DNA of 31,601 nt from Bacteroidetes bacterium UBA2234 (GTDB lineage Bacteria; Bacteroidota; Bacteroidia; NS11-12g; UBA955). Positions 24,601 to 31,601 of the stretch are shown piece by piece (positions within the stretch are counted from its first letter, which is position 1; each line of letters opens with the position of its first letter). The notes under the pieces are model-generated. The model was not told where the DNA came from. It searched no databases and saw only the letters and a program-made list of their open reading frames with translations. The position numbers and the translations under genes were made by a program. The stretch lies in NCBI GenBank assembly GCA_002347985.1, contig DDYM01000059.1:9810-41410 (forward strand), in the 5' to 3' direction.

Positions 24601-27600
24601 ATGCCAGTTTTTTCTCATTTACACGTACATACCCAATACTCCTTGTTAGACGGGGCAGCGAGTATCAAGAGCTTGGTAAAAAAAGCCAAAGCCGATGGTA
24701 TGCCTGCGCTGGCAATCACCGATCACGGGAATATGTTTGGCGCGTTTGAATTCTATCAAGCCGTTACTGTCGAAGGATTGATGCCTGTGATAGGCTGCGA
24801 GTTTTACGTTGTTGAAGATCGCTTTCAGAAATCATTCACTCAAGGAGCCAAAGACAAGCGATACCATCAGTTGTTGTTGGCGAAAAATCAAAAAGGGTAT
24901 GCCAATTTGAGCAAGCTTTGTTCATTGGGTTATCTGGAGGGGTTGTACAGCAAATATCCACGTGTGGATCGCGCTCTAATTGAACAATATAGCGAAGGAC
25001 TAATTGCCACAACCTGTTGCATCGGAGCACAAGTTCCGCAAGCCATATTGTGGAAAGGAGAGGAAGAAGCGGAAAAGATTTTTTGCGACTGGCATAAGAT
25101 TTTTGGGGATGATTATTACATTGAGCTTCAGCGACATGGCTTGGAGAATTTGGATGGAACTGGGATTTCGCAAGAAGACATCAACCAAACATTGCTCAAA
25201 TTTGGCAAAAAGTACAATGTGCATGTCATCGCAACCAACGATTCTCATTACACCGAAAAGAAAGATGCCAATGCCCACGATATTTTACTGTGCATCAATA
25301 CAGGAGAATTTCAAAGTACGCCCAAAGCTACCAATGAAGAAGGAGGAAAGGGAACTCGATTTGCGTTTCCAAACGATGAATTTTTCTTTAAATCACAAGC
25401 CGAAATGGAAGCGCTTTTCCATGATATTCCTGAGGCGTTGGACAATACCAATAGACTGATATCGACCATTGATCCCCCGAAATTATCCAGGGATATCGTA
25501 CTTCCCAATTATGAATTGCCAGTAGGGTTTGACGATCAGAATGTTTTTCTGAAGCACTTGGCATATGCCGGATGTAAAAAACGGTATGGCGGCGTGATTC
25601 CTTTGCCCGTTCAAGAAAGATTGGATTTCGAATTAAATACAATAACCCATTCGGGATTTGCTGGATACTTTTTGATTGTTCAAGATTTTACCACTGCGGC
25701 ACGAGAAATGGATGTTTGGGTTGGCCCTGGTCGTGGTTCTGCCGCCGGTAGTTTGGTGGCCTATTGTCTGGGAATTACCAATGTGGACCCAGTGAAGTAT
25801 GATTTGCTTTTTGAGCGTTTCTTGAATCCAGAAAGGGTGAGTATGCCGGACGTGGATATCGACTTCGACGATCAAGGCAGAGATCGTGTGATACAATATG
25901 TTGCCAAAAAGTACGGTGAACGTAGAATTGCACAAATTATCACTTACGGTACGATGGCTGCCAAAAGTGCCATTCGCGATGTAGGTCGTGTTTTACAATA
26001 CCCCTTACAAAGCACCGATAGATTGTCGAAATTGGTAGTGGGGAATTTGAATCTTCAAACATTGTTGCATGCCAATCCCGATGATTTGGCCAAAGACGAT
26101 TCTAAGAACTTAAAGCCAGAAGAAATCGATGCAATTCGGGAAATTCAAAAGGTTTATCAAGGCACAGACGATGCATCTAAGGTGCTCCACGATGCCGAGA
26201 AGTTAGAGGGTAGTGTCAGAAATACGGGTGTTCACGCTTGTGGAATCATTATCGCACCTCAAGATATTGAAGATTTGGTTCCGGTGGCGTTGTCTAAAGA
26301 ATCCCAGTGGATTCAGGTGCAGTACGATGTAAACCAGATTGAAAAAGCGGGTCTTCTCAAAATGGACTTTTTGGGACTCAGCACACTCACCATCATGAAG
26401 GATGCCATTCAGCTCATCAAGGAGACAACCGGTGATGAAATAGAATTGGATGCAATTCCGCTGGATGATGCAAAGACGTATGAACTGTTCCAACGCGGTG
26501 ATACAAATGGTGTGTTTCAGTTTGAAAGTCCGGGGATGCAGAAATATATGCGTGAGCTAAAGCCAACGCAATTTGGGGATTTGATTGCCATGAATGCTTT
26601 GTATCGACCAGGTCCGTTGAAGTACATTCCGGATTTTATCGACAGAAAACATGGCCGTAAACCGGTGGAGTTTGATCTTCCTGAAATGGAAGAATACCTG
26701 AAGGAAACCTATGGAATTACGGTTTATCAGGAGCAGGTGATGTTGTTGAGTCAGAAAATCGCTGGATTCTCTAAGGGTAAAGCCGATGAGTTGCGGAAGG
26801 CGATGGGTAAGAAGAACAAGAGCATCATCGACAAGTTGAAAGGTGATTTCATGGCGGGGGCAACAGATAAAGGCTATCCTGAGAAAGTACTGGAGAAGAT
26901 CTATTCTGACTGGGAAGAATTTGCTCAATATGCCTTTAATAAATCGCATTCTACTTGTTATGCGGTGATTGCATTTCAAACCGCTTATCTGAAAGCCAAT
27001 TATCCGGCTCAGTTTATGGCGGCTGTTTTGAAAAGCAACATGGGTGATATCAAAAAAATCACCTTCTACATGGAAGAGTGTCATAAGCAGGATATCAAGG
27101 TTTTGGGTCCTGATCTGAATGAAAGCAGAAGTGTTTTCACGGTGACAAAAAGTGGCCAAATCCGTTTTGGATTGAGTGCAGTGAAGGGTGTGAGTGAGGT
27201 TGCTGTGAATGAAATCTTGAAAGAGCGGGATGAAAAAGGGCTTTTTAAGAGTTTATTCGATTTGTCAACGCGGGTAAACTTGAGGTCTGTAGGGAAACGT
27301 ACTTTGGAATCCATGGCCAAAGCCGGAGTATTTGACTTTGATCCGCGATATCACAGGGCGCAATATGTGAAGGAAGATTCGAACGGTGTAAATGGGATTG
27401 AACTGGCCGTGAGATATGGTACCAGGATTCAGCACGAGCGATTCACCGGTCAGATGGGTCTTTTTGGTGGCGGTGCCAATTTGGACAATGAAGAGCCAAA
27501 ATTGCCTCAAGTGGAGAAAATGACGTTGTTAGAGGAATTGAAAGAGGAAGAGGAATTGGTTGGGGTATTCTTGAGTAAGCACCCTTTGGACGATTTCAAA

Positions 27601-28224
27601 TTTGTATACGACAGCATCGTAACGCATTCGGTGAAGGAGTATCGAGAGAACCTCGAAAACAAGACGCCAATTGTTTTTCAAATGATGGGGATCATTACCA
27701 GTGCAAAGGAATTCATGAGTCAAAAAGGTAATCCTTATGCTAGATTCAATTTTATGGATTACTCGGGTACAGTAGAGATTTCTATTTTTACGGATAAGTA
27801 TTTGAAATTCAAGAGTTTGATTGACAAAGATTACATATTGCTCATTCAAGGGCAGACGGATTATTCCAAAGCCAAGGATGAAATGCGGTTGAATATCAAC
27901 GCGATGCAATTGGTGTCGGAAATTGACGCGATGGCTCTTTATCGGTCCGTTCATGTTGAAATGACGCCATCAGATTTGGAGCAAGGAAAACATCAAATAG
28001 TAAGTGACGTACTCAGTCAATTCCCCGGGAAATGTCCGTTGTATTTCAATTTTTATGATGCAGACGACAATATGACGGTGAGGATGGTTTCCAAGGCAGG
28101 GTTGAATTATGTGTCCGAGGTTCGGGCCATGTTGGATGAAATGGAAGTGAAATACGCTCCTAAGTTGGATGATCGTTGGGTACCCGAAAGAAAAGATGAA
28201 AGTCGCCGGTTTTACAATAGCTAG
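24601..28224 (+). CDS. dnaE: DNA polymerase III alpha subunit
   Basis: This is the catalytic subunit of the replicase, 1207 residues (E. coli 1160). The N-terminal PHP domain keeps a full-looking metal set: His8, His10, Asp17, His42 (ITDHGN), Glu67, His89, Cys140, Asp214 and His216 (NDSH). The palm has GPGRGSAAGS and PDVDIDFDD with catalytic Asp417 and Asp419; a third acidic residue probably lies in LLKMDFLGL. Thumb, fingers and a tandem HhH region follow. QMGLF (951-955) matches the beta-clamp-binding motif, and an OB-fold lies near 1020-1090. An imperfect -7 element (TAACTTCG, 24580-24587) lies 13 bases upstream of the ATG. The gene overlaps the next gene by 29 bases. Confidence 0.98.
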   Translation: MPVFSHLHVHTQYSLLDGAASIKSLVKKAKADGMPALAITDHGNMFGAFEFYQAVTVEGLMPVIGCEFYVVEDRFQKSFTQGAKDKRYHQLLLAKNQKGYANLSKLCSLGYLEGLYSKYPRVDRALIEQYSEGLIATTCCIGAQVPQAILWKGEEEAEKIFCDWHKIFGDDYYIELQRHGLENLDGTGISQEDINQTLLKFGKKYNVHVIATNDSHYTEKKDANAHDILLCINTGEFQSTPKATNEEGGKGTRFAFPNDEFFFKSQAEMEALFHDIPEALDNTNRLISTIDPPKLSRDIVLPNYELPVGFDDQNVFLKHLAYAGCKKRYGGVIPLPVQERLDFELNTITHSGFAGYFLIVQDFTTAAREMDVWVGPGRGSAAGSLVAYCLGITNVDPVKYDLLFERFLNPERVSMPDVDIDFDDQGRDRVIQYVAKKYGERRIAQIITYGTMAAKSAIRDVGRVLQYPLQSTDRLSKLVVGNLNLQTLLHANPDDLAKDDSKNLKPEEIDAIREIQKVYQGTDDASKVLHDAEKLEGSVRNTGVHACGIIIAPQDIEDLVPVALSKESQWIQVQYDVNQIEKAGLLKMDFLGLSTLTIMKDAIQLIKETTGDEIELDAIPLDDAKTYELFQRGDTNGVFQFESPGMQKYMRELKPTQFGDLIAMNALYRPGPLKYIPDFIDRKHGRKPVEFDLPEMEEYLKETYGITVYQEQVMLLSQKIAGFSKGKADELRKAMGKKNKSIIDKLKGDFMAGATDKGYPEKVLEKIYSDWEEFAQYAFNKSHSTCYAVIAFQTAYLKANYPAQFMAAVLKSNMGDIKKITFYMEECHKQDIKVLGPDLNESRSVFTVTKSGQIRFGLSAVKGVSEVAVNEILKERDEKGLFKSLFDLSTRVNLRSVGKRTLESMAKAGVFDFDPRYHRAQYVKEDSNGVNGIELAVRYGTRIQHERFTGQMGLFGGGANLDNEEPKLPQVEKMTLLEELKEEEELVGVFLSKHPLDDFKFVYDSIVTHSVKEYRENLENKTPIVFQMMGIITSAKEFMSQKGNPYARFNFMDYSGTVEISIFTDKYLKFKSLIDKDYILLIQGQTDYSKAKDEMRLNINAMQLVSEIDAMALYRSVHVEMTPSDLEQGKHQIVSDVLSQFPGKCPLYFNFYDADDNMTVRMVSKAGLNYVSEVRAMLDEMEVKYAPKLDDRWVPERKDESRRFYNS

Positions 28225-29071
28225 GAACATCGTGAAAGCGGATTATCCGCTGCGGGAGGCTTTGCTTTCTGTATTGCCCCTATGCGATGATTTTGTGATT
28301 GCGGTGGGGAATTCGGACGATGGGACCAAGGAGTATTTACAGGCGATGCAAGAGCCGAAAATTCGGTTGTTTGATACCGTTTGGGACGACAATAAACGTG
28401 AAGGAGGAGCTGTTTTGGCTGATGAAACAAACAAAGCGCTGTCGCATGTTCCGCAAGACGCCGATTGGTTGGTTTACATTCAGGCCGATGAGTGTTTGCA
28501 TGAAAAGTACATTCCTATGGTGAAGGCAGCCATGGAAAAATACCTTCATGATGAGGATGTAGATGCCTTGTTGTTCGACTACCTGCATTTTTATGGGAAT
28601 TATTCCATGGTGGGCGATTCAAGAAGATGGTATCGCAATGAAATTAGAATAATCAAGAATCATCGAAATATTATTAGTTGGAAAGACGCCCAAGGATTTA
28701 GGACGGCGGATGCGAAAAAGTTGAGAGTTGCCCATTGCGGAGCCAGCATATACCATTATGGCTGGGTGAAGCATCCCAAATTCCAACAGCAAAAACAAGC
28801 ACAATTTCATCGTTTATGGCACGATGATAAATACATGGCGGAGAAGGTGTTGAAGTCGGATGAATTCGATTATTCAGGGATCGACTCCCTAACTCATTTT
28901 GATGGAACTCACCCCGAAGTGATGATGCCTAGAATTGAGGCTATGGATTGGTCGTTTGAAGTTGACCCTACAAAAAAGAATTTTGGTTTGAAAGCCAAGC
29001 TGCTTTATTGGATTGAGAAGAATTTTGGATGGAGGGTAGGAGAGTATAAAAATTATCAATTGATCAGATGA
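28196..29071 (+). CDS. Glycosyltransferase, family 2-like (GT-A fold)
   Basis: The 291-residue protein from ATG 28196 begins MKVAGFTIARNIVKADYPL, the usual opening of GT2-like enzymes (beta-strand then ARN). It continues with the SVLPLCDDFVIAVGNSDDGT strand and a DADWLVYIQADE stretch whose QADE replaces the usual DxD metal motif. An ATG nine codons upstream is in frame but adds residues not expected at the fold's start. There is no signal peptide or membrane helix. The acceptor and sugar are unknown; cell-surface polysaccharide or lipid glycosylation is the usual role. The gene starts inside the 3' end of dnaE (29-base overlap) and its TGA overlaps the following ATG (ATGA), so expression is tied to both neighbours. 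Confidence 0.87.
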   Translation: MKVAGFTIARNIVKADYPLREALLSVLPLCDDFVIAVGNSDDGTKEYLQAMQEPKIRLFDTVWDDNKREGGAVLADETNKALSHVPQDADWLVYIQADECLHEKYIPMVKAAMEKYLHDEDVDALLFDYLHFYGNYSMVGDSRRWYRNEIRIIKNHRNIISWKDAQGFRTADAKKLRVAHCGASIYHYGWVKHPKFQQQKQAQFHRLWHDDKYMAEKVLKSDEFDYSGIDSLTHFDGTHPEVMMPRIEAMDWSFEVDPTKKNFGLKAKLLYWIEKNFGWRVGEYKNYQLIR

Positions 29072-30303
29072 ACGAAAACAAAAGAGTGATAGTGATTGGG
29101 GCTGGTGCATCAGGATATTTTGCGGCCATTCGTATAAAAGAACTTTGTCCGTCCGCCGAAGTATTAATTATGGAAAAAACCGGAAAGACATTGGCGAAAT
29201 TGCGAATCAGTGGCGGAGGAAGATGCAATGTAACGCATGATGTAACGGGCAATGCTCAACTGTTGGAGAATTATCCGAGAGGGAAGAATTTTTTAAAGAA
29301 AGTATTTTATCGTTGGGGTGTTCCCGAAACCCGAGAATGGTTTGAGAAAAATGGTGTGCCTTTGAAAGTAGAAGAGGATGGTAGGGTTTTTCCTGTGAGT
29401 GATTCCTCCGAAACCATCGCACAGTTACTGGAATGGAAAGCCAAGAAATTGGGAGTGGAGTTGATGCTTAATTCCTCTGTTGTAACCATTGTTCCAATGC
29501 CCAAAGAGGGTTTTTATCGTTGGCAAATCAACACCAATACCAGTGGCAGCGAGATGGCTACGGATGTGGTTATGGCTATGGGCGGTTTCCCCAAATTGTC
29601 ACAATACAATATGATATCTACCCTTGGTATTGATATCGTTACCCCGGTGCCCTCTTTGTTTACATTCAACATAAATGAAACCACTTTGCATGATTTACAT
29701 GGAGTTTCTGTGGTTGATGCGAAAGTGAAGTTGGTGGGTTATCCAGAAAGTTACAACGGCCCATTGATGGTAACCCATTGGGGAATTAGTGGTCCTGCCG
29801 TTCTGAAAACAAGTGCTTGGGCCGCCCGTTGGCTCAATGAAAAAGCCTATGTCAATACGGTTTTGGTATCTTGGGTCAATCTTTCTGAAGATGATTTTAG
29901 ACAGCAACTGAACAACCAGATTAAGTCCAATCCCAAAAAGTTGATTTCAAATTTGGGAGTGGAAGGTGTGCCAAAGCGATTGTGGGACTTTATTCTAACC
30001 CGAGCTCAAACACCTGTCACCAAGCAAAGTGCAGACTTGAGTAAATATGAATTCAACAAAATTGTAGAAAATGTAATTCGAATGCCCTTTGAAGTGGATG
30101 GAAAAACTACCTTCAAAGAAGAATTTGTAACTGCAGGTGGAATTGCCTTGACTTCGGTAGATCCCAACTCTATGGGGATTAAAAATCAACCCGGTTTATT
30201 TGCTACTGGGGAGGTATTAGACATTGATGGAGTCACCGGTGGATTTAACTTTCAAGCGGCGTGGTCAACGGCTGCAGTTCTGGCCGAAGCCATTTCGAAG
30301 TAA
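29068..30303 (+). CDS. HI0933/YhiN-family FAD-dependent oxidoreductase
   Basis: The 411-residue flavoprotein starts with a Rossmann motif VIVIGAGASGYFAAI (residues 7-21), followed by the family signature LRISGGGRCNVTHDV near 46-60. The C-terminal FAD-binding segment TAGGIALTSVDPNSMGIK and LFATGEVLDIDGVTGGFNFQAAWSTA is typical of HI0933 proteins. This family is annotated as NAD(P)/FAD-dependent oxidoreductases (BaiN/RdsA-like, aminoacetone-oxidase-like), but physiological substrates are mostly unknown and I assign none. The ATG overlaps the glycosyltransferase TGA (ATGA), so it is translationally coupled as the third gene after dnaE. Its stop is three bases from the convergent response-regulator stop. 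Confidence 0.92.
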   Translation: MNENKRVIVIGAGASGYFAAIRIKELCPSAEVLIMEKTGKTLAKLRISGGGRCNVTHDVTGNAQLLENYPRGKNFLKKVFYRWGVPETREWFEKNGVPLKVEEDGRVFPVSDSSETIAQLLEWKAKKLGVELMLNSSVVTIVPMPKEGFYRWQINTNTSGSEMATDVVMAMGGFPKLSQYNMISTLGIDIVTPVPSLFTFNINETTLHDLHGVSVVDAKVKLVGYPESYNGPLMVTHWGISGPAVLKTSAWAARWLNEKAYVNTVLVSWVNLSEDDFRQQLNNQIKSNPKKLISNLGVEGVPKRLWDFILTRAQTPVTKQSADLSKYEFNKIVENVIRMPFEVDGKTTFKEEFVTAGGIALTSVDPNSMGIKNQPGLFATGEVLDIDGVTGGFNFQAAWSTAAVLAEAISK

Positions 30304-30306
30304 ATC

Positions 30307-31002
30307 TTATTTGTCTGTGAATTTGTAGCCCAAACCACGATGACTCAAGAAATAGCGAGGGTTTTTAATATCGTCCTCAAAGTACTTCCTAAATGCTAAA
30401 ATGAAATTGTCAATCGTTCTAGTGCTTGGAAATACGGTGTAACCCCAAACTGTCTTTAAGATCTCTTCCCTTGTTACCACCTGGTCTTTTCGTTCAACGA
30501 GCAAACGCAAAAGTTGAGCTTCTTTTTTGGTAAGCTTGAACTCACCATCTACGCCTATCGCCTTATAGGAGTTGAAATCAACGTGGTTGTTACCAAATTG
30601 AAATTCCATATAATTTATGGTTGCATCCTCCCGGTGGGCACGCATGAATATTTTCTGAACGCGAAGCAAAAGTTCTTCCAATTCAAAGGGTTTACTCATG
30701 TAATCGTCGGCACCTGCTTTGAGGCCATTGATCCTATCTTGAGCAGTATTGCCAGCAGATAGAATCAAAATAGGAATGTTATTGCTTGATAATCGAATGT
30801 GGTGGGTAGCTGTGAGTCCGTCCATGCTAGGCATCATGATGTCCATGATGATCATGTCGAAACTCTCTGTCTTCAGCTTATTAATTGCAACTGCGCCATG
30901 GGGTGCCAATGTGACCCGATAGCCTTCGGCTTCTAAATTGATTTTCAATAATTCGGCGAGGTCTATTTCATCCTCGACGACTAAAATTCGGTAATTGCTC
31001 AT
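30307..31002 (-). CDS. OmpR/PhoB-family response regulator
   Basis: The 231-residue regulator has a receiver domain (1-~120) with acidic pocket Glu10/Asp11, phosphoacceptor Asp54 in MIIMDIMMPSMDG, Ser82 in place of the usual Thr/Ser switch residue, and Lys104 in SKPFE. A winged-helix DNA-binding domain follows (about 135-231) with KKEAQLLRLLVERKDQVVTREEILKTVWG and the RTIDNFILAFRKYFEDD recognition helix. It should act as a DNA-binding transcription regulator after phosphorylation. The gene overlaps the upstream kinase stop by four bases (ATGA), so the kinase is its partner. Targets are not visible. Its stop lies three bases from the convergent oxidoreductase gene. Confidence 0.96.
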   Translation of the reverse strand: MSNYRILVVEDEIDLAELLKINLEAEGYRVTLAPHGAVAINKLKTESFDMIIMDIMMPSMDGLTATHHIRLSSNNIPILILSAGNTAQDRINGLKAGADDYMSKPFELEELLLRVQKIFMRAHREDATINYMEFQFGNNHVDFNSYKAIGVDGEFKLTKKEAQLLRLLVERKDQVVTREEILKTVWGYTVFPSTRTIDNFILAFRKYFEDDIKNPRYFLSHRGLGYKFTDK

Positions 31003-31601
31003 TCCATTCTGAAGTCGCTAGCGTTGACGTTAATTACAAAAGTTGAACCTTTCGGATTGTTTGCTAGTACTTCGATTTTGGAACCATGGAGTTGAAGAAT
31101 TTGTTTTACCAAATACAATCCAAGACCAGATCCTGGCCTACTCCTTGTTTTTTCGTTACCCACTCGATAGAACTTTTCAAAGATCCTAGTTCGTTCAGTT
31201 ACCGGGATGCCAATACCTTCATCTGAAATCAGAATTTGGCATTGGTCATGATTTGTAACTGTTCTCACGACAATATTAACGGCATTTGGGTCACTATATT
31301 TTATAGAATTAGTGAATAAATTAATAAATACGATTTTCATCATTGAAACGTCGCAGAATATTAAAAAATTTGATGGTATTACTAAACGAATTTTTAGCAT
31401 CTCGTCATTTGAAAATTGACAATCCACGAGAGCACTTTGAATAATTGCATCACAAGACTCCCATTTTTTCTGAGGAATTGGCAGACTATTCTCAAATTGC
31501 GTGGCTAAAAGCACGCGTTCCATCATCCCAGAAAGTCTGTCAATATTTTTCTTAGAAATTTCTAAAACTCGATCTTGTGATTCCTTGTTTTTGTTGCGAA
31601 T
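30999..31601 (-). CDS. Sensor histidine kinase (C-terminal part; 5' end outside window)
   Basis: The frame is open to the right edge, so only the last 200 residues are visible. The first ~35 residues (SKKNIDRLSGMMERVLLATQFEN) are the second helix of the dimerisation domain; the phosphorylated His lies outside. The HATPase_c domain follows: N box IVFINLFTNSIKYSDPNA, G1 ISDEGIGIP, F box IFEKFYRVGNE and G2 SGLGLYLVKQI, all intact, so ATP binding should work. The sensor part and its signal are unknown. The stop overlaps the response-regulator ATG (ATGA), giving a kinase-regulator operon read away from the right edge. Confidence 0.95.
   Translation of the reverse strand: MRNKNKESQDRVLEISKKNIDRLSGMMERVLLATQFENSLPIPQKKWESCDAIIQSALVDCQFSNDEMLKIRLVIPSNFLIFCDVSMMKIVFINLFTNSIKYSDPNAVNIVVRTVTNHDQCQILISDEGIGIPVTERTRIFEKFYRVGNEKTRSRPGSGLGLYLVKQILQLHGSKIEVLANNPKGSTFVINVNASDFRME

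Noticed and set aside
26557..27159. 200-codon open frame on the minus strand inside dnaE
   Set aside because: It lies wholly within the well-supported dnaE coding sequence, has no promoter element or family resemblance, and its composition is what an antisense frame of dnaE gives.
1..31601. Mobile element, defence system, CRISPR array or prophage
   Set aside because: No transposase, integrase, nuclease system, repeat array or attachment-like direct repeats were found; the genes are chromosomal housekeeping and envelope genes.

Overview
The window comes from a member of the phylum Bacteroidota. I judge this from the Bacteroidota -7 promoter element TAnnTTTG found in front of many genes, the lack of obvious Shine-Dalgarno sequences, a TonB-dependent receptor with a carboxypeptidase-regulatory-like N-terminus, a secreted Ig-repeat protein ending in a gliding-motility-type C-terminal domain (type IX secretion signal), a DUF4837 lipoprotein and a TIGR02757 protein. 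Genus or family cannot be set from this sequence. It looks like chromosome: 26 genes, mostly housekeeping, the first and last cut by the window edges. I see no tRNA, rRNA, CRISPR array, insertion sequence, phage or plasmid gene, and no stretch above about 300 bases without a gene.

Layout. 1-764: end of a coiled-coil protein (+). 761-6222 (-): fumC-folP-rpe-TonB receptor, read from 6222 downward. 6376-15527 (+): malic enzyme-maeB, a GNAT acetyltransferase, rseP, hscB, a PyrR-like phosphoribosyltransferase, a large surface protein and a dihydroorotase. 15524-22029 (-): read from 22029 downward, a lytic transglycosylase, DUF4837 lipoprotein and purN form a translationally coupled trio, followed by a cystathionine gamma-synthase/lyase, a TIGR02757 protein, trxA, a strong terminator and a DUF58 protein. 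22187-23401 (+): alanine dehydrogenase. 23406-24479 (-): recF. 24601-30303 (+): dnaE, a glycosyltransferase and an HI0933-family flavoprotein, with overlapping reading frames. 30307-31601 (-): a two-component response regulator and the C-terminal part of its histidine kinase.

The genes cover central carbon and nitrogen metabolism (fumarase, malic enzyme, alanine dehydrogenase, ribulose-phosphate epimerase), nucleotide and folate synthesis (dihydropteroate synthase, dihydroorotase, GAR transformylase, PyrR-like protein), sulfur amino acids, replication and repair (dnaE, recF), envelope functions and redox or Fe-S maintenance (thioredoxin, HscB).

I found no new multi-gene system. The points most worth a second look are architectural. 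All four convergent gene junctions are compressed to a 4-base overlap or a 3-4 base gap. Several genes have a -7 promoter element so close to the start codon that the mRNA should be leaderless or nearly so. A DnaA-box-like nonamer lies between recF and dnaE. Perfect or near-perfect repeats sit upstream of the surface-protein gene and of the malic enzyme gene.
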